64,000 nt of DNA from Septoria linicola (GCA_024114885.1 CP099431.1:186001-250000); one strand, 5' to 3'. Counted from the stretch's first letter, positions 45,320-56,799 are shown. The notes: generated by a model not told the origin, from the sequence alone. Program-made: numbers and translations.

Positions 45320-48300
45320 TCGTACATTACTAATAGCGTTTTACCTATGCCCTACGATATCTTTCAGACAGAACACCGGGCTATACTACGTAATGTTCTT
45401 AGCTAGAAGCCCTCCTTCGTTAATTACTTCTTAATCCTTATCGAGCATCTTAGATAGCTGATTCCTATTAACTACGATTAGAATGCCTACGGATTCTCTA
45501 TGCCTACTATGTCTATATAGTAGAGACAAAACGCGAAGCTTACCTATAGTATATTTAATAAACAATATATACTTGATAAGGAAGAGACTTTACTCGAAGC
45601 TATAGTCGAGAGTCTAGTTCAAGCTAGATTTAAGAGCGAGCGGGCTAGTATTAGCTTTTTGTCTATTATTGCGGATCTAATAGATCCTAGCGTACTTGAT
45701 CTAGAGATTAGCACCGAGTTCTTGACTAGTCTGTCGTTAGCGGATAAGGGGCTTCACCGCGTCTAATTAGCATAATTTAGGCTTCTCTACAGGTAAGAAC
45801 TACCGCGGACGTCGTACTAGGGTAAAGTTATAGCGTGTTTTATAGACAGTCTAGGGCTCCCCTCTTTCTTGCTTTTGTAATTTAGTCTGCCTTTATCCCC
45901 TTTAACTCTTCTAGTTTTAATACTACTACCTATAAACACGCTGCCTTTACGGCGAAATCTATCGCTAGCTACTAGAGGACTTAGGTCTAGTACTCGACTA
46001 AGATAACGATATTAAGACAGCGTTTTTAGAGACTCTTTACAATTCGAATCTAGTCCGATAGTACCCTCTACGCTACGATATATAGTATTAGAGCGGAGCT
46101 CTAGTAGACTACCTACTACCCCTAAAATTCTAATTAATATACCTACGTCTTCTCTAGACTAGACTTAAGTAAACAGGGTATATCTATAGTAGAAAGAGTA
46201 TAAAACGGACTTTAGAGACTGGCATATACGACGATAGTAGGAGGTATAAGGTCGCTATAAGTATAAGTTTAGGATATAAAAGACTATACCTATTAAATAG
46301 GAGGGTACCCGTTCCTCCTAGGTCTAGAAGTTTTTCGACTAGGGGATTAATATCGAGGATACCTTGCTAAAAGTAGTCTGCCGAGGTTACGAGACCTCTT
46401 TAGCCTATCTAGGCCTCCGTATTAGTATAAGTAGTCTTAGTTCTTATCTTCGAACTAAGGAGTACGTACAGGTATTTAAGAGAAAGGGGATACTACTAGA
46501 GCATATCTAGTAGTATAAAGACTATTATATAAGTTCCTACCGACTACGTTTACCGACTACGTTATCAAGCTTATATAGTTAGGCTCGAAATCGTAAGGGT
46601 TACCTCGGCGACCTAGACCTAAGCATTAATAACTTCCCTATAGCATCTACGTAAATAATCGTAGTATATAGCCTACTACTTAATTTCTTCGAGAATCCCG
46701 TAGTCTACCACACATATATATACCTTAACCCCGGTCTCGAAATACCTTTCCGCTCTAGTAAGACGATTAAGGCTCTTCTTCGAGAGGTCTAAGAGAGGTC
46801 CGAGGAAGATCTAAAGGCTATACTAGCTAGAACCTCTAAGGTTACTATCGTAGTCGACGGCTAGCAGTCTAGCGGCATAAAAGCTTCATTCCTTACTATC
46901 CGTACCTACTAGATCGACGCTAAATAGGTATAGTACGAGGCGATATTAGACTTTCCCTACGTTACTAGTAGACATACTAGAGAGCGACTTTCGAAATTGC
47001 TCTTTAATATATTATAAAGGTTTAGCCTCGGAGACCGACTAATCGCTCTTATATACGATAACGCTAGAAACAATAGTATACTCTATAGGTCTATATACGT
47101 CTTACTAGTATCTATTCGATTAGTGCTAACGTAAGCTAGTATTGAGGCTATCGGCCTTTGCTTAATAGAGCATAGCGTGAAAATCATAAAGCCTTCTATT
47201 TCGATCGAAGAGCTCGTAGAGCCGGTAGCACTAGATGTTTAACTAGACAAGGCAAATCTCTTCCCTAATATTGAGGCTATTAAGCCTACTACGCTAGCTA
47301 CGATTCTAGAACGGTTTCCGTGTTTTGCTTACGTAATATAGCTTGCTATAAAGGCCTTTTTATATAACTATAAATAATACTAATTAACGATCTATAAGAG
47401 TTTTAGGACGATAAGAAAGATTAACGAGCCCTAGAAAGGTTTTAAAAGACTAATATAGCAGCTTCTTTTAAAGGACTACCTAAACTTTTATTTAAGATAT
47501 GTCGTAGTTACGGTCGACAATCGTGGTCGGTAAGTATAGTCGGCGCTTATTAATCGTCCTAGGTCCGTAGGTTTGTAGTATAGGTAAACTCTAGTTCTTA
47601 GCGTTTCGAGAGCTTTATAGATCTCTAAAGGGAGCGTCTAAAGAATCTATATCTCTATCCGAAGGCTTACGTACGCTAGTAAAAGTATCCTATAACGAGA
47701 CTACTACGAGTAATATAAGACGTAAGGACCCGTTAGAGCTCGACTACGATAATACTGTCTCGCTTTAGTCGACTACGCGACTTCATCGATGAATTCATTA
47801 AGCGTTAGTCGCTACCGACACTTGTACTATCTAATACTGACTAGTAACGGTTAGAATACCTTACGTCTCTAACTATGCCCTTCGCTTAGGCTACTACCTA
47901 CGTCGGTACGATAAAGGGCCCTAGCCTCCATCTAGTCCTTAGCTACTATAACTCTCTTTTCGATATTCTAGACAAAGTAGACGAGAAACTTAAGTATAAG
48001 AAAGAGGCTTAGAAGGTCTTACTCTATAAGGCACTAGATAAAGCGTATACTAAGCTCTTTTAATATTACTAACGGACCTAGTAACGGTTCGGGGACTACT
48101 ACGGTATAGTAGTACTACTATGCCCTACGATTAAGAGTGTGTTCTAGAAGCGAGGCGCTTTCGATAACGATAGTTTAGAAGATCTCTACTAGAGCAAATT
48201 ACGCGTAGAGTAGTTAAAGTATTATAAAGCTTTATCTAGTACTATACAAGCTTCGAAACGGTAGCCTCGAGGTATATAAAGCTTCTTAACCTTCTTCGCT

Positions 48301-49174
48301 ATAGGGATCGATAGCGACGATAATAAAGCTCAACTAGTACTAGACGTAGCCCCCTTAGTCGAGCCTAATAACGAACTAGAGCGCTATCGGAAAGTAGACT
48401 TCTTATATATAGAAGGAATAGATCCTATAGATATATAGCCAGCTCTTACTAATACATTCCCTACTATATCGAAAATAGCCCGGGATATTCTATGTATTCT
48501 AGTAGTAGGCACTAGATACGAACGAGATTTTAGTATTATACGTTATTAGAACTACTATAATTGGACATATAATCTAGATACCTTTACGTGTATTATACTA
48601 TCACGATGTCGACATTGCGATTATAAGTATGATATAAGAGTAGCACTTACTATAGAAGCATCTGCTCTTTGTCCTAATTTAGAACTTACTCGTAATTAGA
48701 TAGAGGTAGTCGAGGAGCAGAATAAGGAGGTTGAAAACGAAATTAAGGCCCTTTCAAAGTTTGATAGTATTAGCGATAATAAAGGGGTTGCAAAGGTAGA
48801 TAAATTATAGCGTCGAAGTACGCGAAAGCGTAATGCGCTCTATAGGGAAGCTTTAAGAGCTAGAACGTAGCTGCCGACTACGTCTACCGACCATATATAT
48901 TATAAACTTAAGTCGACGTTAGATCAGCCTATCCGTTCCGCTTATTACTATTATCCCTCTCTCTGTCTTTACTACTCTATTATATACTTCCTTTTATAGT
49001 CGATACTAACTAGAATAATTCTTCTTCGTAGTTGTACTTAAAACCTATATTATACCTATTTTTTGTTCGCCTAACCTATCTAAGTATAGAGTAGGTATTT
49101 GTACTATACCTATTACTATCTTCTATAGGTAGGCTAAGACCCAGCCTAATCCATATACTAACCCGTTTCGGCCT

Positions 49175-49183
49175 ACCTATTCC
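49175..49183 (-). repeat. hAT-2 right terminal inverted repeat
   Basis: ACCTATTCC, the exact inverse of the left end, followed by target duplication GACGTC at 49184-49189. Confidence 0.8.
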
Positions 49184-49189
49184 GACGTC
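49184..49189. repeat. Right 6-bp target duplication of hAT-2 (GACGTC)
   Basis: Direct copy of 40966-40971. The site is palindromic, so the exact boundary could shift. Confidence 0.8.
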
Positions 49190-49800
49190 TAACTAAGCTA
49201 ATAATTAGTAGAGAGGTAGTACTACCTATCGAGTTAGAATACTATACCTTTAGAGTTAAGGATTAGGGATTAGTTTATATATATAAGAAGCTAATTACTT
49301 TTTAGGCTAAAGCGCTTAAAGCTATATAGAATATAGAGACTAGCGTCTCGGAGCGATAGATACGTATCTAAGAAGAGGCTAAGAACTACTACGATAATTC
49401 TAGGTACGTAGATTACGCTAAGTTTACTAAAAGATAGTTAGTTATAATCTACTAAGACGATCTTAAGATATCGCGATTAGATAAGCTTATCTTCTAGTAG
49501 CGAGGGCTATATATAGTCTTAGAGTATAAAGAAGATACTACTTCCTACGTCTTAGAGGACCTTAATAGTATAGTATTACCTACGTTGTATAATAAGGAAT
49601 CTTTAAAGAGTATACCTAGATATTAAGCCTTAGCTACGCTAGGTAGTAGCGAGGACGATAATAAAGACGATTAACTAGCTTAGTTAGGCCGCGATATCTA
49701 GATACTACTTAACCGTTCTAAGAAAGAGAAGAAAGAATAAGAGAGAGAAGGGTTATATATATAACTCTCTTACTACTTCTAGTCGTCGTAGATATATAGT
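49190..49800 (+). pseudogene. Gypsy-3 pol remnant, part 2 (integrase C terminus)
   Basis: The pol frame resumes with REVVLPIELEYYTFRVKD, the usual C-terminal integrase motif (P.LP.EL..PT), then an RIQEEAKNYYDNSRY helix and an LEDLNSI segment. It ends in a Lys/Glu-rich tail near 49750. Continuity with 40966 across the hAT-2 target site shows that hAT-2 inserted into an existing pol gene. Confidence 0.85.
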
Positions 49801-50160
49801 TTCCTTTATCGATTTCCTTTATTTTATTTACGATACGTGCCTTCCTCGTAGGTTACTTTACTTTACTTTTTTACTTTACTTTATAAAGTATTTAACTAGT
49901 TTAATTTACTAGTTTACTTTATATTTACCTACTCTATATTACTTACTATTATTACCTATTTACTCTAGTCGCGATTTACTTTCTATTAACTCTACTACTC
50001 TCTAGAACCTTTATTTACTCTATAGGACTAGATACTTAAGTAACTAGCTACCTCTCTACTTTCTTCTTAATCTTAACTTTCTATTACTACCTACTAATAG
50101 TTATTAGTACTACTAATAACCTTCTCTTACTTCTACTACCTCGAGTCGATTTACTAGGCG
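49801..50160 (+). other. Gypsy-3 spacer between pol and ORF3
   Basis: A pyrimidine-rich, repetitive TTTACT/CTACT stretch with no frame I can follow. It may hold an internal promoter or splice region for the third ORF; nothing specific is visible. Confidence 0.5.
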
Positions 50161-50164
50161 TAAT

Positions 50165-52930
50165 CGCGCTAGTACCTATACTATATTAGTACTAGGTAAC
50201 GTTAACCTAAATAGCCTAAACGGCCTCTCTATTTAGGTAAGAAATATTATCTAGAATACTATACGAACTAAGGATATTATTACTAGTATAGCTATAATTA
50301 AAGATAACGTAGAGAGATATATAGTAGCGATAGAGATTATTAATTACTACGACTAGGCCTTCTCTAGGCTATATAATATAGCGCGCCTACTCTAGAAAAG
50401 AATTAAGAAGATTAATAAGAAGTTCTTAGACGAGGAGTTAAAATAGGCAAACTCGAGTTTTAAGAACGCTATATAGTAGAGAGTAAAAGATTAATAGGCA
50501 ATTAACTATACCTTTACTTATATTAAGATAGAGTAAAGAGTAAGATATAGAAATAGTAAAACTATCCGTCTCTACCTTAAGAATTACCTAAAGATAGTAA
50601 AGAACTTCTTAGCCTATATAGGTAGCGCTACTATAAATAAGCTTAACGTAGATACTACTACGTACCTACTCGCTAAGGCTATCTTTTAGCGCCTTCTTAA
50701 CCTAGCTAATAATCGCTTAAAGGAATACTACCTTATCGACTTAGATTTCGTTAAGCTAAAGAGTATAGAAGGACGCGAGGAGGTTTAGTAGATTAATACC
50801 TTAGGTAATAAAGTAAAGTAGTTAATAAAGGAGCGTAATCTATAGTTTAAGGATAGGATTATCTAGCTCGTTAAGATACCTCTACTAGCTATAGATAGGC
50901 TCTTAGGTAGAGAGAGAGCCTCTTCTTTAATAGTAGTATTACCTCGAGTTACGAGAGTAGCTACTAAGATTTAAGAAGACGCCGAGAAAGCTACTACTAC
51001 TCTTATAGGTCTATCTAGCTCTAGGAGCCTAACTAGAAATTAGCGATACTTAACTATAGGAAGTAGCGTATCTACTCCTATACCTATTAGAAGCTACTAA
51101 ATATCTAGCGTTAACTCGCGCCTAAGTAAGGCTAGTAACCTAGGCCTATCTTCTCTACTTAGTAGTACTCCTTACCTCTATAACTACTACGATATTAGAT
51201 AAAACCGACCGCTCTACGCTACTATTAATACCTAGAGCTTAAAGGTATAGATCTATAACGCGCTTATCGCCTTAAAGGTTAAAGAGTATAGTTTAAAGGA
51301 CGTTAACCTAAACAAGTATAGTCTCTACTTCTAGTACCTACGAAATACTACTAGAGGAGCGTTTAGCTTTAAGAATAGTAGAGTCGACTAACTAACGCTA
51401 TTTTAGAGATTTAGACTCTACGTACGTATCTAGGATTTAGTTAAACTCTAAGTAGAGTACCTAAATTAGTTTTTAGTATAACGCTAAGCGGCCTACTCTA
51501 GTAATACTCTAAGTACTCTACGTTACTTAGCTACTAAAGGAACGAGATATAATAACCTACCTAGATATTTCACCTATACTAATCTAGTTATCTATATTAT
51601 AGATAAGAGTAAGCTACTAAAGCTAGTACTAGAGGTATACTTTAGAGAAGATACGGTTATATACGACTTGTTTAGTTAGTTAGAGCTAGTTAAGGACCTA
51701 ATTAGTAAGGAGTTTACTATATACGACTAGTATCTACGTAAGATTAGTAGTAATCGTAATATAGGCTAGTATAGGAACATATTCTATAGTAGTATTTAGT
51801 AGTTAATTCGCTAGGACCCTATATACTAGATAATATATATCTACTACTAACCGGATTACGCTACGAACCTAGTTTACTACCTATACTATACTAAGTATAC
51901 CTACTTACTAACTAAGGAGAGGTCTAATTAGTCTTATAAGGGTTTCTAGTATATCGATCTTAGTATTATAGATATAGCTAGAGGCTATAGTATATCGTAA
52001 GTTTAGAGTATAGTTTTCTTTATAAATAAGATCTATACTAATTATACTAAATTAGTTAAAGATCTATACTACTAACGAGTTTTTATAGTATAGGTAGAGA
52101 GACTAGGAGATAGAAGATTACTTAGTAGAGGCTTCGTAGAGGATATTAAGGAGTAGTATATATAGAAGGAAGATATTAACCTACTAAGTCCTACTTAGGA
52201 ATATACTAGGAGATAGTCTATAGTACTAGTAAAGTAGAGAGAGGCTAGGATATCGTCTCCTATACTACTATATAGTTCTAAGGAAAATAAGATCGATAAG
52301 TAGATAACTATCCTACCTTAGTTTTATAAGGTAGACCTAGATACTAACTACCTCGAGATTAGAGAAGCTTCTAGTACGTACTCTTAGCTACGAGACGCTT
52401 ACTACGACCTTATACCTAGGCATACCTTACTATCTAGTTACTCTAACCGCTATAGAGTAATCTTCTACTACTTTCCTACCTTAGATAAGTTAATACTAAC
52501 TATATATCTTAGTTAGGCTCTCGTAGGTATACGACGCTAGGACGATCCTATAGTAGTCTTCGATACTATAGGTTAGATTACCTACTCTACTAACGTATTC
52601 TATACCTATTTAGAGGCCTACTATAAGTCTACGCTAAGTAACTATCGTATCCTTATAGCCTATATTAAAGAGCTAGAGACTACGCTATTCCTAGAGACTA
52701 GTTTCTATACTAATAATAAGGATTTTATAAAGCGACTAGTAGCTAACTTCTCTACTACTACCGATATAGGAGAGCTCTTCGAGTAGGCTAATAATAACTA
52801 GATAGCTAGGCGTAGATTCCGTCTAGCCTCTAGAGGCCTAATAGAGTAGCGTAAGGACTAACGAGGTATAGAGATATAGAGATATAGAGAGGAGTTTAAG
52901 AGAGACGATAACTTGTTTCTATAATACTCT
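50165..52930 (+). pseudogene. Gypsy-3 third ORF (about 900 codons), possible 2OG/Fe(II)-oxygenase-like protein
   Basis: In the frame through 50171 I translated the whole stretch to about 52900 and found only TAG and TAA stops, no TGA and no frameshift. This is a single ORF decayed purely by RIP. The N-terminal third looks coiled-coil and charged. The C-terminal third has landmarks in the order of a fungal family I associate with 2-oxoglutarate/Fe(II) oxygenases: DPIYQIIYIYYQPD, YYTKYT, a KGF.YIDLSI segment at about 51938-51967 (HxD if Tyr was His), REARISSPILLYSS near 52230 (PHGS-like distal His), then SNRYRVIFYYFPT and LSQALVGIRRQDDPIVVFD. The family assignment is from memory and needs a search. 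Confidence 0.55.
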
Positions 52931-52978
52931 ATACTATTATTTTTAATATCTCTAGTAAGACTTCTATAAGAGGAAGGA

Positions 52979-53420
52979 TATAACGTAGTAGGCGTCTCTA
53001 TACCTAGTAGGTAGGCCTATAGTAGCTACTACTACCTATACGTATAAGAGCGATTTTCGAGCTTACTATAGAGGTTATAGACTATTATCCTTTATACTAC
53101 TACTATAGAGGTTAGAGAGGACTACTTAGGTTACTACTTAGCGATTATATAATATAGTATTATTAAATAACTTATTCTACTTCCTACCTATCCTCTACTA
53201 GCGCTACTACTATACGATCCTAATAGGCTTATAGCCTATATAGCCTACTATAGCTACTAACGTATATATCCGCGACTACGCGCTATAGGTACGCTACTAA
53301 TCTATCTACTATACCTACTACTAACTACTACGTAGAGCTATCGCTCGACTCCGGCTCTACGACCTATATATAGACTTATATACTACTACTTCTAGGTTAG
53401 TTATAGGTTTACGTACTATA
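52979..53420 (+). repeat. Gypsy-3 3' LTR (442 bp)
   Basis: Gap-free match to 33904-34345. Preceded by the purine tract AAGAGGAAGGA, and followed by ATAG and the continuation of gypsy-2 RNase H. Confidence 0.92.
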
Positions 53421-54400
53421 ATAGAAAGTTTATTAAAGGCTATTCTAAGATTAGTACTAACCTATCTAACCTTACGAAGAAGAAGATATAGTAGTAATAG
53501 GAAGAAAACTATTAAAAGGCCTTTAAGAAACTAAAGTAGCTTTACTATAAGGTACTAGTATTATAGCTCTTCGACTCTAAGAAACTAGAGCGAATCGAGA
53601 TAGATATATCGGATATAGCTATAAGAGCGTACTATATATAGGAACACGATAGGAAATAGTACCTAGTAGCTTACTACTTATAGAAAATAACTCTTATAGA
53701 ATAAACCTATAATATATATAATAAGAAGCTACTTATAATTATTATAGCCTTATAATACTAGAGGATCTACGTAGAAGGAGTACTAGAACTTCTAATTCTT
53801 TCTAATTATAAGAATCTAACCTACTTTATTACGACTAAAGTACTAACTCGAAGGTAGGCCTACTAGTTAGAGCTACTAGAATAATATAAGTTCGAAATCT
53901 ACTATACTCTAGCTAAGGATAATAGTAGAGTAGACGCTTTAAGTCGAAGAAACGACTATATAGAAAGAAAGGAACCTATATAGTAACGAGTCCTTAAGGT
54001 AAATAAAGATAGAAGCCTTAGCGCGAATATAATAGAGTTTAACTATATAGTACGTATCCTTTAGAATAAAGAAGAATAATTTCTAATTATATAGAAGAAA
54101 TACTAAGTTTCTAAGGACTAAGAAGACGAGTATATTCGCTAGAATTATAATAATCTAGTATATAGATAATCTAGAGTAACTAAGATAATAGAACTAGTTA
54201 TTAAAAGTAGAGAGCGTATTATATACTATATAATATTAAGGAGAGTATAGTATAGTAAAGAAGAATAGAGGATTAATCTTAAACTAACTTATATATATAG
54301 TATAGTAGTAATATACTAGGAACTAAATATAAAGTTAATTAAGTTAGTTATCTAAGAAGAGAAGAAAGAGAAGTAAGATATACCTCTTACTAAGCCTTAG
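53421..54400 (+). pseudogene. Gypsy-2 pol remnant, 3' portion (RNase H onward)
   Basis: Resumes with RKFIKGYSKISTNLSNLTK, the usual start of the RNase H region after the thumb, then EIDISDIAIRAYY near 53600 and NSRVDALSRRNDY near 53925. Further open sequence continues to about 54390, but no integrase core is evident before copia-like sequence begins, so the rest is presumably to the right of the copia element, outside the window. Confidence 0.75.
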
Positions 54401-55325
54401 GTAGATACTTTAGGCACCTAGAACTATACTTAAATACCTATATCTAGACTAACTATCTAGGATATATTCTTAAAACTCCTACTTATACTATATAGTTAGA
54501 TCTTTTAATAGATTATCTATAGTACTTAAGTACTAGTCTTAATCTTAATTAGTTATTAAGTACTTACTTTTTAGACTAATAACTAGATAGTACTAACTAT
54601 CTATCTAATAGAACTCTCTATACTACTATCTCCTATAAAAAGGTAAAAGAAATACCTTCTATAAGATCTTCCTCCTCTCTTATATAGAAGTAGATTATTT
54701 AGAATATAGACTATCTAGTAAGTTACTCCTATCCTTTCTTATAGCTAATTCTAATAGCTCTCTAGATACCTTATAGTCTAGTCCTATACTTAGTTATATT
54801 CTATATAGCCTCTTAGTTCCCTATAGGCCTTTAGAGTATACTATTCTTAGCTATAAAGATCGTATATTAAGCTAGAGAGTAGAGTAACTATATACTAGTA
54901 CTAGAGATAATAGCTACTATAGAAGAGGTCTTTAATATTAACTAGTACTTAGCCTTAAGGAGTATCTAGTTTAGCTAGGTACTATATAGTAATATTATAG
55001 TTAGTAATAGGTCTAATATTAGTAAGAGTATTTAGAACTTTATAAAGTCTAACTAAGAAGGAGTTAAGTAATTAAAATTATTCTTTTAGACTCCTCTTAG
55101 TTTAACTCTAAGGCTTAGAGTTATCTTTTATATATCTCTTATATAAGGTAGAGCTACCTTATAAACTAACTCTAGGTATCTAAGCTCTCTTAAAAGAGTA
55201 CTAAGGAACTATAACTATTTTATATATACTCCTATAGCTATATATTTAGCTTCTATTATAGATATAGCTATAGATTTCTACTTCTTACTTATCTAGGAGA
55301 TTAGTATACTATAAAGGAAGAAGAT
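54400..55325 (-). mobile_element. Ty1/copia element, 3' part on the minus strand
   Basis: Read right to left, the segment next to gypsy-4 gives copia RNase H: a KKQKSIAISIIEAKYIAI motif (SKKQKSVA.STTEAEY in intact elements), then LRELRYLELVYK. The remainder to about 54400 should hold the pol end and an LTR, but I could not fix the boundary because the partner LTR is outside the window. Confidence 0.7.
55321..55325. repeat. Left target duplication of gypsy-4 (AAGAT)
   Basis: Matches AAGAT at 61989-61993. Removing gypsy-4 and one copy rejoins copia RNase H in frame. Confidence 0.92.
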
Positions 55326-55497
55326 TATAAGAGCTAGGTAAGGTCGAAGGCTAAGACCCGCCTTAGGCTCGTAGGCTTAGCGTACGGTATAATTATAGTA
55401 CGCGTATATATCCGAAAGGAGGTAAGAATTAGTCTTATAATATCCTAATAGTCTTATTAGGAGGGCGCTCTATATATTACTATATATCCCTTTTATA
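55326..55497 (+). repeat. Gypsy-4 5' LTR (172 bp)
   Basis: Same length as the 3' LTR at 61817-61988. The handful of differences visible are all C/T or G/A. Confidence 0.95.
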
Positions 55498-55869
55498 ATT
55501 CTAATTCTTCTCCTTCCGAGAGTAGTAATCTATAGAGGCTTATAGCTCCTCGACGTAATATAGGTATAGCGCCGCTAGGGCTCGTAATAGGCGAAGTAGA
55601 CGATTAAGGTAATCCTATAGTAGCTAACGAGATTTAGGAGTAGAAGTCTACTAGCGTAACCGAAGACGATACGTACGTAGAGCGTATATAGCTTAAAGCT
55701 AAGAACTAGGAACTACGTCGTCGCTTAGAGGTACGCGCTCTACGACGAGAGAATAATCGGCTCCTTATAGAGTTAGAATTTCTATCCTTAGCTTCCCCTA
55801 GTACCTCTAATATTAGCGATCTTAAAGACGACGCTAGCGCTAGTACTATAGGTAGTATACTTCACGATA

Positions 55870-56780
55870 GCGTATCGTATACGCGATATAAAGGCTCTAA
55901 AGTTAGAGAACCTCGTACCTTCTAGGGCGAGACGGTCTAAGAGGTAAGAGAGTTTATTCGTAGCCTTAAAGTAATCTTCTTTAATAGTCTATAAGAGTTT
56001 ATTATAGAGGATTCGAAGGTCCTATATAGTATTATATAGCTCGTAGGCGAGGCGTAAGAGACCTAGTATAACGAACACTCTAAGGTAATGCCTCTAGACT
56101 ATACTTAGACTAAGTTCAAGCGCTTTATCTACGATGTTATTAGAGATTAGGCGAATCGTACGATCCTTATAACGGTCGAGTATAAGAAGGCCTAATAGGA
56201 TAAGAGCTAAGGGGTACGCTAGTTCGCTATAGAACTAGGCTACTTAGAGTCTTAACTAGGCGACTATAGCGAAGCGTAGCTAGTACGCTAGCTCCTTATA
56301 AAGTTAAAGCTAGCGCTTTAACGAGAGATTATTAAGAATTATACTATACCTAATAAGCGCGCTAATTTAGTTACGTTAGTAAGGCGCCTAGAGTAAGCCG
56401 ATAGGGTAATTCCTATATAGTATAACTAGGACGGAAGCTAGAGTAATAGGGACCGCGAGCGCGATACGTACTCGAAGCGTAAGCGCGTAGAGAGCGACGC
56501 TCCTACGCGTAGACGCGACGATAGTCTAGGAGAGAACAGTACGCGTCGCTCTAGCGATAAAGGTTCTACTCGCTCTATTATAGGCTATAAGTATTTAGAA
56601 TACTATAGCTATAAGTAGAAGGAGCATATTAGTACTAATTCTGTCTACTCTAACTAAAGCGCCTAAGACGATAGTAAGAAGCCGTTAGTACGCAAGGTTA
56701 CTATAGAGACGCTAAAAAAAGAGAAGGTGTTAGAGAAGGACTACGATCTCTAGATACCGAACTTAGTAGCGATATATACC
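55870..56780 (+). pseudogene. Gypsy-4 gag remnant
   Basis: KVREPRTF-like start near 55900 with VREFIRSLKVIF (capsid-like), followed by a decayed CCHC knuckle at about 56585-56635 (YKYLEYYSYK for CxKCxxxGHxK). TAG/TAA stops only in the lines checked. Confidence 0.7.
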
Positions 56781-56799
56781 TCTCTATACAAGTTGTAAA

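Larger units (their letters stand above)
44280..48870 (+). pseudogene. hAT-2 transposase, intron-containing, RIPped
   Basis: Exon 1 has a Lys/Arg-rich helical region (RDRVRTQAIDEDRAEVDRKR). Exon 2 has LYREIKRKEGILEEFEKED and NSVNVIIDNLLSLSQEED. Later exons carry the hAT RNase H-like core: VTIVVDG.QSSGIKASFLTI at about 46840, DRLIALIYDNARNNS near 47030 and an insertion domain to about 48250. A C-terminal dimerisation segment follows at about 48455-48570 (PTISKIARDILCI, then GTRYERDFS), matching the hAT pattern P.LS..A.D.L..P....ERxFS. Introns 44642-44718 and 45257-45319 are well supported. Premature TAG/TAA make it non-functional. Confidence 0.8.
41188..48897. repeat. Ten dispersed 13-bp repeat clusters (consensus CCGACTACGTTTG)
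   Basis: Each site has two or three units whose CCGAC starts are exactly 13 bp apart. Plus orientation: 41190, 41747, 43224, 44049, 45282, 46540 and 48873. Minus orientation: 42472-42494, 44670-44704 (three units) and 47512-47546 (three units, the outer one degenerate). Spacing between sites is roughly 0.5-1.4 kb. At 48873 and 47524 the unit keeps CCGACCA, so CCGACTA is probably its RIPped form. Four sites lie inside convincing spliceosomal introns (41729-41779, 42450-42500, 44642-44718, 45257-45319) and two more in probable introns. The role is unknown; options include binding sites for transposase or another protein, a splicing-linked element, or a self-spreading minisatellite. Confidence 0.85.
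40972..49183 (+). mobile_element. hAT-2: 8.2-kb hAT transposon carrying histone H3 folds
   Basis: The ends are GGAATAGGT and its inverse ACCTATTCC. TATAGGTTAG-type repeats cluster within about 200 bp of each end, a hAT habit. The plus strand from about 44280 to 48870 encodes a hAT transposase with introns. The minus strand from 43010 to 41410 encodes two histone H3 folds. A third minus-strand frame of unknown nature lies at 43290-44010. A 13-bp motif recurs throughout. More CA and TG survive than in the surrounding gypsy-3, consistent with it being the youngest layer or having passed fewer RIP cycles. A 6-bp target duplication is unusual for hAT (8 bp typical, though 5- and 6-bp subgroups exist). 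Confidence 0.88.
33904..53420 (+). mobile_element. Gypsy-3: Ty3/gypsy LTR element with an extra ORF, split by hAT-2
   Basis: Bounded by two 442-bp LTRs that start TATAACG and end ACTATA (TG...CA ends after RIP) and by a short target duplication. About 11.3 kb without its 8.2-kb hAT-2 insert. The internal order is leader, gag, pol (protease, reverse transcriptase, RNase H, integrase), then a separate long third ORF, then a purine-rich tract (AAGAGGAAGGA) at the right LTR. It is inserted in the RNase H region of gypsy-2 and is therefore younger than gypsy-2. Confidence 0.9.

Noticed and set aside
41188..48897. CRISPR-like array reading of the regularly spaced motif
   Set aside because: Sites are 0.5-1.4 kb apart, in mixed orientation, within a eukaryotic transposon, and the units are 13 bp in tandem without spacers.
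49801..50160. Pyrimidine-rich stretch as a second polypurine tract or nested LTR
   Set aside because: No duplicate copy, no LTR ends and no target duplication around it.
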